From assembly GCA_019233755.1 (NCBI GenBank), contig JAFAMD010000039.1:1-64000 (forward strand): a stretch of DNA of 64,000 nucleotides, read 5' to 3'. Of this stretch, positions 26,655 to 34,865 are shown piece after piece. A program made the translations under genes and the position numbers. Source of the DNA: Acidobacteriaceae bacterium. GTDB taxonomy: Bacteria > Acidobacteriota > Terriglobia > Bryobacterales > Bryobacteraceae. A model generated the notes under the pieces. The model did no database searches. It saw only the letters and a list, made by a program, of their open reading frames with translations, and was not told the DNA's origin. Each line of letters opens with the position of its first letter. The first letter of the stretch is position 1.

Positions 26655-28223
26655 TTAATCAGTTTTTTTTATGGTATCAGATTGATCGCCCTCCGGGATG
26701 TCCTCTGATTCCACAAAGTTACGAAGGGTTGAGGGCGCTGCCGATAAACCTTCCACCCGTCCCAGGTCCAGCACCTCATCACCCTCTTCGTCCTCTTCGA
26801 CCAGGGCGGGTTCGTGGGTGGCCATGTCCCGTTCCAGGACGCCGGTCTCTATATTGTCGAATGCCGGCGGTTCTTCCTGACTTTCCCCTTCGGGTATTTC
26901 ATCGATGACGGCCTCTATTTCATCCGCGTCGACCGGCGCCAGGGCGTTCTGTTCGGTATCGTACTGGTTATAGAAAGCTACCACACTCGCCTGGATCGTC
27001 TGCACGATTTCTTCGTCAATGCCCGGGATCGCCTCGAGTTCTTCAGGCGTCATGGAACCTAGCCGTTCGACCGTGCCGATACCGGCAGTCACCAGTTGCT
27101 CTACGATGGTCTCGGACAGGCCCAGATCAATCAAGACCGAAACCGGAGCGCCAGAGATGACCAGGTCGGCCATTCTTGACTCGAGCTCGCGGCGCTTTTC
27201 TTCCTCGCTCTTGATATCGATTTTCCAGCCGATCAGTTTCGCGGCCAGACGGACATTCTGCCCGCGCTTGCCGATGGCGAGCGACAGTTGCAAATCGTCG
27301 ACCACGACTTCCATGTGTTTCTCGGCCGGATCGAGAACGGTCACGCGCGAAATCTTTGCCGGGCTCAGAGCCTTGGTGGCATATTGAACCGGATCGTCCG
27401 AATATTCGATAATGTCGATCTTTTCACCGCGCAGTTCACGGATGATCGACTGTACGCGCATGCCTTTCATGCCGACGCATGCGCCGACGCTATCGACATC
27501 GCGGTCACGGCTGAACACGGCAATCTTCGTCCGTTCGCCTGCCTCTCGCGCGCATGCCTTAATGGAGACCGTGTTGTCGTAGATCTCGGGGACTTCCTGC
27601 TCGAAAAGCCGTATAACGAGTTCCGGTGCGGCGCGTGAAACGATTACGCCGGAGTTCTTCCCGCCGCGCTCGACACCTTTGATCACGCAACGGACGCGGT
27701 CGCCCACACTGAAGCTCTCTACTCGCGATTGCTCTTTCTTCGGAAGTCGCGCTTCCGTCTTGCCCATATCGACCATGTAATCCTGGCCTTCGATGCGCTT
27801 GATGCTGCAGTTCACGAGCTCGCCCTGGCGGCCCTGAAATTCCGAGAACACCGTGTCGCGCTCCGCTTCGCGAACCTTTTGCAGAATGACCTGCTTAGCT
27901 GTTTGCGCGGAGATGCGGCCGAGGGCTTCCGTGGGCTTTGCTACGCGGATTTCGCCTCCGACTTCAACGTTTGGATCCAGTTTTCTGGCTGCCGACAGAG
28001 TGATTTGCCTTGCCGGATCTTCGACCGCCTCAACGACCTGCCTCACACTGTAAATCTGAATATTGCCGCTACTCTCGTCTAAATCCGCGACCAGATCCTC
28101 TTGTGAGCGAAAGTGCTTGCGAGCGGCCGCGAGCATGGCATCCTTCACCGCATCCAGAACGATCTGGGGGTCGATGCCTTTTTCCTTGCTGAGAATCTCA
28201 ATGGATTGATAGATGGAAGCCAC
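26655..28223 (-). CDS. nusA: Transcription termination/antitermination protein NusA
   Basis: The 522-residue product follows the NusA plan. It has an N-terminal RNA-polymerase-binding domain (ILSKEKGIDPQIVLDAVKDA), an S1 domain near 130-200 and two KH domains (GACVGMKGMRVQSIIRELRG; LSLAIGKRGQNVRLAAKLIG). A helix-hairpin-helix region around 360-430 (ISGAPVSVLIDLGLSE) and an acidic tail follow. NusA modulates pausing and termination. The last codons include a run of eight A residues (coding strand) just before the stop, a possible slippage site. It lies between rimP and infB, as usual, but without the ylxR gene often seen here. Confidence 0.97.
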   Translation of the reverse strand: MASIYQSIEILSKEKGIDPQIVLDAVKDAMLAAARKHFRSQEDLVADLDESSGNIQIYSVRQVVEAVEDPARQITLSAARKLDPNVEVGGEIRVAKPTEALGRISAQTAKQVILQKVREAERDTVFSEFQGRQGELVNCSIKRIEGQDYMVDMGKTEARLPKKEQSRVESFSVGDRVRCVIKGVERGGKNSGVIVSRAAPELVIRLFEQEVPEIYDNTVSIKACAREAGERTKIAVFSRDRDVDSVGACVGMKGMRVQSIIRELRGEKIDIIEYSDDPVQYATKALSPAKISRVTVLDPAEKHMEVVVDDLQLSLAIGKRGQNVRLAAKLIGWKIDIKSEEEKRRELESRMADLVISGAPVSVLIDLGLSETIVEQLVTAGIGTVERLGSMTPEELEAIPGIDEEIVQTIQASVVAFYNQYDTEQNALAPVDADEIEAVIDEIPEGESQEEPPAFDNIETGVLERDMATHEPALVEEDEEGDEVLDLGRVEGLSAAPSTLRNFVESEDIPEGDQSDTIKKTD

Positions 28224-28285
28224 GTGTCAAAAACCTCTTAAAAGATAAAAAGTGGATTTCTAGAGTGTCCAGAAAGTTGCGCTGT

Positions 28286-28762
28286 TTACCACTCGAACTT
28301 CAGGTTGGCTTTCCTCACCTGGTTGAGAGGGATGCGCACCAGTTCACCGGACGCGCTCTCAAGCTCGAGCGCTTCCTCGGCAAGTCCTGCAAGCTTGCCT
28401 TCGTAACGGGTCTGGCCCTCGATCGGCTCTTTTAGCGAAACCCGGATGCTCTGGCCGACGACTCTGGCGAAGTCCCGCGGTTTGGAGAGCGCTCGTTCCA
28501 CGCCCGGCGAGCTGACCTCGAGCGTGTAGCTGTCTTCAGGCATCACATCCCCGTCGTCAAGCATCTTGCCCAATCTCTCGGAAATGAGCTCGCAATCCCC
28601 GTGCGTGACGCCGCCTGACTTATCTATGTAGACGCGGAGCAAACGAGCCTTCCCGGCCCCCCGCAACTGAACTTCTGCGATTTCGATTCCTGTACCCGCA
28701 GCCGCGCGTTCACCCAGTTCGGTGATCCTGTCGACCAATCCGGTTTGTTCCGCTGCCGCCAT
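28286..28762 (-). CDS. rimP: Ribosome maturation factor RimP
   Basis: The 158-residue protein has GIEIAEVQLRGAGKARLLRV, YIDKSGGVTHGDCELISERL and YTLEVSSPGVERALSKPRDF, the RimP signature. A C-terminal SH3-like region ends in LNQVRKANLKFEW. It assists 30S assembly. AAGGAAAG lies close ahead of the ATG at 28762. It is the first gene of the minus-strand rimP-nusA-infB-DUF503-rbfA operon. Its leader contains a terminator-like hairpin only about 22 bp before the ATG, leaving the promoter upstream of that hairpin. Confidence 0.96.
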   Translation of the reverse strand: MAAAEQTGLVDRITELGERAAAGTGIEIAEVQLRGAGKARLLRVYIDKSGGVTHGDCELISERLGKMLDDGDVMPEDSYTLEVSSPGVERALSKPRDFARVVGQSIRVSLKEPIEGQTRYEGKLAGLAEEALELESASGELVRIPLNQVRKANLKFEW

Positions 28763-28784
28763 GGTACTTTCCTTTACACAATAA

Positions 28785-28809
28785 AAAAGTGGGCTTTTCG
28801 CCCACTTTT
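28785..28809 (-). terminator. Terminator hairpin in the hrcA-rimP gap
   Basis: AAAAGTGGGC and GCCCACTTTT pair perfectly around TTTTC. On the minus strand the GC stem is followed by CTTTTTTATT, an intrinsic terminator. It may end the hrcA transcript. Because it sits just ahead of rimP, it could equally act as an attenuator that any rimP transcript must read through. Confidence 0.85.
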
Positions 28810-28827
28810 CGGTTGCGCTACCTTTCT

Positions 28828-28836
28828 ATTAAAACA
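28828..28836 (-). promoter_or_regulatory. Candidate extended -10 promoter for the rimP operon
   Basis: On the minus strand this reads TGTTTTAAT: a TG dinucleotide, one base, then TTTAAT, which matches five of six bases of TATAAT. Initiation would be expected near 28821, placing the terminator-like hairpin inside the 5-prime leader of rimP. No good -35 element is visible, which is common for extended -10 promoters. Support is from pattern and position only. Confidence 0.35.
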
Positions 28837-28863
28837 TTTCAAGTTGCCGCGGCGCAAACGGAG

Positions 28864-28970
28864 GCCGGTGCGCGCCGGCAACCCTCGACTCGCCCGGGAA
28901 CGCCATGTCAGGTGGCCCGATGAGGGTGAAAGCCAAGTTCGACCTGAGTGCCAGCACTACATGGTGCTGG
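28864..28970. other. Cluster of inverted repeats after hrcA, possible structured RNA
   Basis: Three dyads sit close together: CCAGCAC/GTGCTGG (28951-28970, covering the hrcA stop), TCAGGT/ACCTGA (28908-28913 with 28942-28947, enclosing an inner GGC/GCC pair), and GCCGG/CCGGC (28864-28879). No open frame or known riboswitch motif was recognised on either strand. It could be a structured 3-prime end of hrcA mRNA, part of a rimP leader, or a separate small RNA. Confidence 0.35.
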
Positions 28971-29988
28971 TTTTGAAGGCCTGACCCACGTGCAAAACGG
29001 CCGAAACCGCGCGGCTGTAATTCATCCGCATGGGGCCGAGCACCGCGACCTGCGCCTCGAGCCCGTTCGGCAACCCGAAACGAACACCAATGAGCGAAAG
29101 CTCCGTCATGCTCGGATGTACATCGGATAATCCAACCTGAATGGCCAGTTCTCCCTCGCGCTGTTCCAAAAAGCGTTCAAGCAGTTGCAAAATACGCTTT
29201 TTTTCTTCGAGCGCGCGGAACAGCTCGCGCATGCGTTCGCGGGTGAGGTGGAGGTCGAGGCCGATGAGATTCTCGGCGCCGTCAAAGTGGATTTCGGGCA
29301 TGAGCCCGAGGTCAAGCAAGCCTTTCGAGTAGAGAAGGCTCACGCGGCGGAGGATCGCGTCGTAGGTGGCGCTCTCTAACTCGAACCGCCGCTTCAGTTC
29401 GCGATGAATATTCGGCAGTACCCAACCGCTGAAGTTGTAATTGATGTAGTTGCGGATCGACGCGAGCTCGTCCTGTGAAACAGTATCGTCAACGTTAATG
29501 ACCTTGTTCCGGACCATGCGATCGCGCGTGATCACTACCATCAGGATCCGCCGGTCGGGCAGGCCGAGCAATTCTACCTGGTCCAGGGTCTGGTTCTCGG
29601 TAGGGATAGCGGCGGCTATCCCGAAGTTCCTCGTGATCTCGGTCAACAGCTTGGAAGAGCGCTCGATGCGCGCCTCCACGCCGCCGGCGCTGCGGATTTC
29701 GATATGCAGCCGGTCCAGCTCCGTTTGGACCAGGCGGCTGCTCATGAGCGTCTTGGTGTAGCTTTGGTACGCGAGCTCGGTGGGAACCCTGCCTGCCGAA
29801 GTGTGCGGCTGCGACAGATAGCCTTGTTCCAGGAGATCGGCCATCATGTTCCGGATGGACGCCGGACTCATGGGGTATTTGCGGGAAATCGTCCGCGACG
29901 CGACGGGTTCGCCCGTTTCTATATAATTTTGGACAATCGCGTGCAACACGTCGAAATGACGCGGTGTGAGCGTGCCGAAGTGGCTCAT
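28957..29988 (-). CDS. hrcA: Heat-inducible transcription repressor HrcA
   Basis: The 343-residue protein starts with a winged-helix DNA-binding domain (LTPRHFDVLHAIVQNYIETG, EPVASRTISRKYPMSPASIR, NMMADLLEQGYLSQPHTSAG). It continues with the HrcA effector domain and ends with IGVRFGLPNGLEAQVAVLGP, MRMNYSRAVSAV. HrcA normally represses groESL and dnaK operons by binding CIRCE inverted repeats with help from GroEL. No CIRCE repeat and no grpE or dnaK gene is visible nearby, so it would act on distant operons. Confidence 0.95.
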   Translation of the reverse strand: MSHFGTLTPRHFDVLHAIVQNYIETGEPVASRTISRKYPMSPASIRNMMADLLEQGYLSQPHTSAGRVPTELAYQSYTKTLMSSRLVQTELDRLHIEIRSAGGVEARIERSSKLLTEITRNFGIAAAIPTENQTLDQVELLGLPDRRILMVVITRDRMVRNKVINVDDTVSQDELASIRNYINYNFSGWVLPNIHRELKRRFELESATYDAILRRVSLLYSKGLLDLGLMPEIHFDGAENLIGLDLHLTRERMRELFRALEEKKRILQLLERFLEQREGELAIQVGLSDVHPSMTELSLIGVRFGLPNGLEAQVAVLGPMRMNYSRAVSAVLHVGQAFKTSTM

Positions 29989-30100
29989 CTGTGCACCGAA
30001 AAAAGCAAGCTGAAAACTGGGGGGCTGGGGGAATCCGCCCCTGTAACATGATTATAAAGGTTGCAGAATTGCTCGGGAGTTTGTCAATAGGAGAGCGCAA

Positions 30101-30430
30101 TTAAGCGGTAAGAGCTTGTGCCTCCATCACCTTGGCATGGCGCCACAACCGCTCGAGGTCGTAGTAGCTGCGCGCTGTCTCCGAGAAGATGTGGACAAGG
30201 AAGTCTCCATAGTCCATAAGAATCCATTCGGCGGCATCGTAACCCTCAATGCTGACGGGGAGTTCGCCCGTCTCCTTTAGAGCTTTCTCGATTTCGTCGG
30301 CTACCGCCTGGCCCTGGCGTTGGTTGGATACGGAGCAGACAATGAAAAAATCGGTGAAGGACGTGACTTCTCGAAGATCCAGGATTCGGATGTCGAAGGC
30401 CTTCTTTGATTCGGCAGCCCGAGCAGCCAA
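30101..30430 (-). CDS. rsfS: Ribosomal silencing factor RsfS (Iojap/YbeB family)
   Basis: The core reads AFDIRILDLREVTSFTDFFI, VCSVSNQRQGQAVADEIEKA, YDAAEWILMDYGDFLVHIFS, YYDLERLWRHA. These are the complete RsfS motifs. RsfS binds uL14 and blocks subunit joining when nutrients are scarce. The only conventional start is TTG 30430, giving 109 residues. The frame remains open upstream and reads PETPNWLLAARAAESKK, which resembles family N-termini, so the true start may be a non-standard codon upstream. It usually follows nadD; here it stands alone. Confidence 0.92.
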   Translation of the reverse strand: MAARAAESKKAFDIRILDLREVTSFTDFFIVCSVSNQRQGQAVADEIEKALKETGELPVSIEGYDAAEWILMDYGDFLVHIFSETARSYYDLERLWRHAKVMEAQALTA

Positions 30431-30544
30431 AAGCCAGTTCGGTGTTTCCGGCGTCTCCAGCGGCGACGGCGTGTTGGTTGTGGAACGGCGTGGCAGAGTT
30501 GTGTAAACGTTCTCCCTGCGCCCAGCGTACTACAGTAACGATAG

Positions 30545-31435
30545 ATGCGTAAATGCTTACTTCTGCCGTTTCGGGCTGTTGTCTTGTGCCTGATTGGGGC
30601 GTTGTCAAGCTTCGCTCCCGCAGCCCTGGCGTCAGACGCCGCCCCGTTGGATTATTCCGCCCTGCCCAACACCATGGTCGAACGCGCCGGAGCCGAATTG
30701 GCCCGGATCAAGCTCCTGGTAGACCAGGGGACCCTGCCGAAATCGCGGCTGGCCGAGGCGCAGGAAAAATTGGCGGATGCGCAGGATGACGCGATTTTGG
30801 CGGGCACGCTCTACGGCGAGACGATGATTCAGGATATGACTCCGGAACAGGCGAGCGCTATGGTTGCCGCGGCGCAACGGCGTGTCGATCGTCAGGCCAA
30901 ACTGGTGGAGGATCGCCGGCAGTTGCTCGATACGGGCATCCTTTCGCGTTCTGAGTTCGACCGTTATCAGGAGGAGCTTGATTCTCGTAAGCGAGTTCTC
31001 GGGCTGGCGCAGAACCGAATGCAGTTGCTTGAAGAACTGCGCCAGATGGCGGCCACGGAACAGCGGCTCGAGCAGCTCTCCAAGCTTTCGCAACCGGCTC
31101 TGAAGGACGTAATGCTGCGGTATGACGGCAATGGCCTGTTCCAGTTGTCCCAACTACCCAAGATTGAGGCTGCATTCGAGCGGCAGTTTCACCGTGCACT
31201 TCCGGTGAGTGCTCTCGGCGAAACGCAATTGCATCAATCCATGGGTCTTGATCATCACAATCGCGTGGATGTTGCTCTCAACCCGGACGCGCCGGAGGGC
31301 ATCTGGCTGCGTCAATTCCTGGAACAGCTTCGAATTCCTTATCTCGCCTTCCGCGCAGCGTTTGCCGGTGCGGCAACCGCGCCCCACATTCACATTGGAA
31401 CCGGAAGCACGCGCCTGAGGCTTGCCCAGCGCTAG
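30545..31435 (+). CDS. Secreted coiled-coil protein with peptidase-like C-terminus
   Basis: This 296-residue protein has a signal peptide (LLPFRAVVLCLIGALSSFAP, then AALASD). Residues 40-195 form a long charged helical region of coiled-coil type rich in Glu, Arg, Leu and Gln. The last 85 residues contain LPVSALGETQLHQSMGLDHH, NRVDVALNPDAPEG and APHIHIGTGSTRL. The spaced H-x-x-x-G-x-D-H-x-x-R-x-D ... H-I-H pattern resembles the metal site of DD/LD-carboxypeptidase-like (M15/Hedgehog-fold) proteins. It could therefore act on peptidoglycan in the periplasm. That function is inferred from motif shape only. It is divergent from rsfS. Confidence 0.6.
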   Translation: MRKCLLLPFRAVVLCLIGALSSFAPAALASDAAPLDYSALPNTMVERAGAELARIKLLVDQGTLPKSRLAEAQEKLADAQDDAILAGTLYGETMIQDMTPEQASAMVAAAQRRVDRQAKLVEDRRQLLDTGILSRSEFDRYQEELDSRKRVLGLAQNRMQLLEELRQMAATEQRLEQLSKLSQPALKDVMLRYDGNGLFQLSQLPKIEAAFERQFHRALPVSALGETQLHQSMGLDHHNRVDVALNPDAPEGIWLRQFLEQLRIPYLAFRAAFAGAATAPHIHIGTGSTRLRLAQR

Positions 31436-31487
31436 CAGAACAGCGGGTATGAAAAAAGCGCTCTGGACGTCCAATGCCGGTCGTCAT

Positions 31488-32030
31488 CTATGTGCTTGCT
31501 TCGCCCGTCGCGATAGAGCGCCCAATCCAGGCGAAAACGAATAGGGCCAGTCCGCCGATCCATGAGCCCAGACAGAACGTTTCCGCGAAATAGACTGCGA
31601 TCACGACGCCCGTAACGATCAGGATTCCCGCCAGGAACAGGAACATGCGCATCCCGTATAGAGTAGCGAACGGCAAATAGTGTGCGCCTACAAGGACCAT
31701 CAGGGCCGGGAAAAACCAATTCAAGCGGTAGAGACCTACGGGCACAAGAAGCAGCATCGAAAGCGGCAGCACAAACGCGATCTGCATCCCCAGGCTAGTG
31801 AACGGATTCTCTGTGCTCACCGACGCGCGGCGGGGCGAGAAACGCAGCAGCATATGCGTGAGCGGAAAGATGAAGAATCCCCCGATGACCACGGTCAGGA
31901 TAGACGCTCTTGGACTGACCCACGTACCTAGCGTCGCCGATACCAGCCAAATTACGGAGCTGACAAGCTGTCCCCAAAACCCGCCAATGTAGACAAAGCG
32001 CACTTCTCGTTGAGCGTCCTGGACGTCCAT
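31488..32030 (-). CDS. Integral membrane protein of unknown function
   Basis: The 180-residue product has a short N-terminal soluble stretch and about six hydrophobic segments: IGGFWGQLVSSVIWLVSATL, ILTVVIGGFFIFPLTHMLL, GMQIAFVLPLSMLLLVPVGL, WFFPALMVLVGAHYLPFATL, MFLFLAGILIVTGVVIAVYF and GLALFVFAWIG. The FPLTHMLLR and AHYLPF motifs suggest a conserved small membrane family, but I do not recognise a function. It is convergent with the secreted protein to its left and divergent from the PP2C gene to its right. Confidence 0.65.
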   Translation of the reverse strand: MDVQDAQREVRFVYIGGFWGQLVSSVIWLVSATLGTWVSPRASILTVVIGGFFIFPLTHMLLRFSPRRASVSTENPFTSLGMQIAFVLPLSMLLLVPVGLYRLNWFFPALMVLVGAHYLPFATLYGMRMFLFLAGILIVTGVVIAVYFAETFCLGSWIGGLALFVFAWIGRSIATGEAST

Positions 32031-32222
32031 TCAAACCTCCGAAACGGGTGGAGTGTCGCGGCTCGCTACATTAGCAGCCGCGCACCGCACTCACTTGACG
32101 AGGATACGGCTTCAATTTCTCTTCTGTTCCATTGAAGGGCGATCTTCGCAAGACTGACCCACTATCGGGCGTCAGCCCAACGGCAGCGCGGCTGTGATAA
32201 CGTTTAGGGCCAAGCCGCTAGT

Positions 32223-34853
32223 ATGAAGTTTGCATCCGCACGAAACAGGCGCTACCTGTTCCTGGTCCCGCTGTTTGCCGCGACGCTTTTTTATCAACTC
32301 TGCTACACGGTTGTGAGCATCCGTGCGCAGGCAGATGTGGGCGGCACGCCGCATATTCCTTTTCGAATGTATGACGGCCGCGTCCAAAGCGTGGAGCCGG
32401 CGGCCGCGAATGCCGGATTACAGTTGAACGACCGTATCCTCGAGGTGGACGGCAAACCTGTCCGCGGTTCGCGGGACTTCGATCCCGCATTGTACGCACA
32501 CAAACCTGGCACGCGGCTGGCGCTCAAGGTCCAGCCTGCGGGGAATGCTGCGACTCGAACTGTTCAGTTCATCCTTCAGCCCAGTAACGACTTCTCAGGT
32601 TTGCGGGCCTGGATCTTCATCCTCTTTTTTCTCGCGGTATCGTTCCTTTGCATCATTGCCGGTATCTACGCGGCCGCGGTCCTGCCCAATGATGCTCGGG
32701 CGCTCAGTTTTCTGGGCGTGATGCTGGGCACGTCTCTTGTCGTCGAGATGGCACAGTGGTTCGATTTCCCTGCGCCGCTCAGGTTCTTCGCCTTGGCATT
32801 CAAGTACCTGGCGTCGATGGGACTGCCATTATGGATGATTGCTTTCGCGCTGACCTTCCCTGAGAAGTTCGCATGGGACCGCAGGCGGCCGTGGCTCAAA
32901 TGGCTCGTCCTGGGCCCGCTTGCAGCGGCTCTCTGGCTGCTCTGGCTTAGTTGCATCGTTGCCTATTTCAGTTACCAGGCACTCCCTGCGCTGCAGGCAA
33001 TGGCCGCAAAGGCCGTCGCGTACTTTCCATTGCTGCTTGCGGTAAGCATCGCTTTCTTCTTTTGCGCGATTGGACGCAAGCTAGCCACCGTGCAGAACAA
33101 AGACGGCCGAAGGCGTCTTCGGATCATGTTTGCCGGCTCGATGCTGGGGCTCATGCCCATCGGGTTAATTATTCTCTACGCCGCCTCGACGGGACGGAAC
33201 CCCTCCACCTTTCCGGAAGGGATCATCATCCTCGTCTGTTCTTTGTTCTGCTTTTTTCCCATCACGCTGGCTTACGTCATCGTCGTCGACCGCGCGCTCG
33301 ATCTGCGGAGCGCCGTTCGCCAGGGCGTGAGATACGCGCTGGCAAAGGGCGGCTTGCGGGTCGTGCTGGGGCTTGCCGCCGCCGGCATCCTGCTGGTTCT
33401 CAGCAATTTTCTTCTGGGACCGGCCATCCGCAGAATGGGCCCTGAGGTGGATCGTGAAGTGGAAATCGGAATCTATGTTTTCGCTGCGATTGCCGTGATT
33501 GCTCTGGTCCGGAGGACCAGAGAGCAACTGATGAAGTGGGTCGACCGCAAATTCTTCCGCGAAGCGTATGACGCTCAGATAATCCTCGAAGATCTGAGCG
33601 AGAGTGTCCGCTCGATCGTGGATGAGGGCGAGATGCTGGATACGGTGGCGCGGCGTATTTCGGAGTCGCTGCACGTGCCGCAATTTGCGGTGCTCCTGAA
33701 TGAAGGCAATGGATTCCGTCCTGTTTACTGCCTCGGTTTTGAAGCCGAGCCGGAGCTTCGATTGCCCGAGGATTCTAAGACAGTTGAGGTTCTCGAACAC
33801 TCAAAGGACGGTGCTCGCATCAATTTCGACCGCAAGGACAACTGGGTCCATTCCGCGCCGGAGACCGAGTTGCTCACCTTGAAGGCGATGCATACGCAAC
33901 TGCTGCTGCCGCTTAGCGCGAAAAACAAACTGCTGGGAATTCTGAGCCTGGGCCAAAAGCTGTCGGAAGAACCGTATTCGGCGAGCGATGTCCAGATTCT
34001 ACGGTCGTTGTCGGTGCAGACCGCTCTGGCACTCGAGAACAGCCGCTTGACCAAGGCGGTAGCCACGGAGATGGCGCAGCGCGAGAAGCTGAACCGTGAA
34101 ATCGAAATCGCGCGCGAAGTGCAGGAGCGGCTCTTTCCGCAGCGCCTGCCTGCGATTGCCGGTGTCGACTACTCCGGCGCATGCCGGCCTGCGTTGGGAA
34201 TCGGCGGTGACTACTATGATTTTCTGCCGTTCCCGAATGGCGATCTGGGAATTGCGGTCGGGGACGTTTCGGGGAAAGGAATTGCGGCGGCGCTGTTGAT
34301 GGCGTCGCTGCAGGCTTCGCTGCGCGGGCAGGCTTTGCAGGGGCAGGGTGATCTAGCCCAACTCATGGCGAACGTGAATCAGTTTGTCTATGACACGACG
34401 CCGATCAACCGCTACGCCACGTTTTTCTACGGCCAGTATCAAAGGGCAAGCCGCATGTTCCGCTATGTGAATGCGGGCCATAATCCTCCTATTGTGCTGC
34501 GGCGAACGTCGAGAGACACGATCCATGTGATCCGTCTAGAGACCGGCGGCCCGGTGGTGGGGCTGCTCCCCGGCGCTCCCTATCAGGAAGGCGCTCTCAT
34601 GCTGGAGTCGGGCGATATCTTCGTCGGGTTTACTGATGGCATCAGCGAAGCGATGAACAATCAGGATGAGGAATGGGGAGAAGAGCGGCTGATTCCGGCC
34701 ATCGCCGCAAATTCGGCGCAACCCGCCGCCGAAATTATCCCCAGTCTGATGGCGGAAGCAGACCGCTTTGTTTCCGGCGCGCCGCAGCACGACGACATGA
34801 CACTGGTGGTCATGAAGCTGAATGCGGAAGGCGAACTCACGGCCGCAGGCTAA
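32223..34853 (+). CDS. PDZ-membrane-GAF-PP2C (SpoIIE/RsbU-type) phosphatase
   Basis: The 876-residue protein has one N-terminal helix and a PDZ-like domain near 55-115 (VEPAAANAGLQLNDRILEVD). About eight membrane helices span 130-430, followed by a GAF region near 460-600 and a PP2C-SIG domain from 620. The phosphatase metal residues are present: GIGGDYYDFLPFP, AVGDVSGKGIAAALLMASLQ, FVGFTDGISEAMNN and APQHDDMTLVVM. Relatives dephosphorylate anti-sigma-factor antagonists in partner-switching pathways. An extracytoplasmic signal sensed by PDZ/membrane parts is plausible. No antagonist or anti-sigma gene is adjacent. It is followed 12 bp later by hpt. Confidence 0.88.
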   Translation: MKFASARNRRYLFLVPLFAATLFYQLCYTVVSIRAQADVGGTPHIPFRMYDGRVQSVEPAAANAGLQLNDRILEVDGKPVRGSRDFDPALYAHKPGTRLALKVQPAGNAATRTVQFILQPSNDFSGLRAWIFILFFLAVSFLCIIAGIYAAAVLPNDARALSFLGVMLGTSLVVEMAQWFDFPAPLRFFALAFKYLASMGLPLWMIAFALTFPEKFAWDRRRPWLKWLVLGPLAAALWLLWLSCIVAYFSYQALPALQAMAAKAVAYFPLLLAVSIAFFFCAIGRKLATVQNKDGRRRLRIMFAGSMLGLMPIGLIILYAASTGRNPSTFPEGIIILVCSLFCFFPITLAYVIVVDRALDLRSAVRQGVRYALAKGGLRVVLGLAAAGILLVLSNFLLGPAIRRMGPEVDREVEIGIYVFAAIAVIALVRRTREQLMKWVDRKFFREAYDAQIILEDLSESVRSIVDEGEMLDTVARRISESLHVPQFAVLLNEGNGFRPVYCLGFEAEPELRLPEDSKTVEVLEHSKDGARINFDRKDNWVHSAPETELLTLKAMHTQLLLPLSAKNKLLGILSLGQKLSEEPYSASDVQILRSLSVQTALALENSRLTKAVATEMAQREKLNREIEIAREVQERLFPQRLPAIAGVDYSGACRPALGIGGDYYDFLPFPNGDLGIAVGDVSGKGIAAALLMASLQASLRGQALQGQGDLAQLMANVNQFVYDTTPINRYATFFYGQYQRASRMFRYVNAGHNPPIVLRRTSRDTIHVIRLETGGPVVGLLPGAPYQEGALMLESGDIFVGFTDGISEAMNNQDEEWGEERLIPAIAANSAQPAAEIIPSLMAEADRFVSGAPQHDDMTLVVMKLNAEGELTAAG

Positions 34854-34865
34854 GATTGTCTCGAA

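Noticed and set aside
28864..28957. Possible SRP (4.5S) RNA
   Set aside because: A GTCAGG and GCAAC pair hinted at SRP RNA, but the invariant GGAA tetraloop and AGCA/AAGCAGCC segments are absent.
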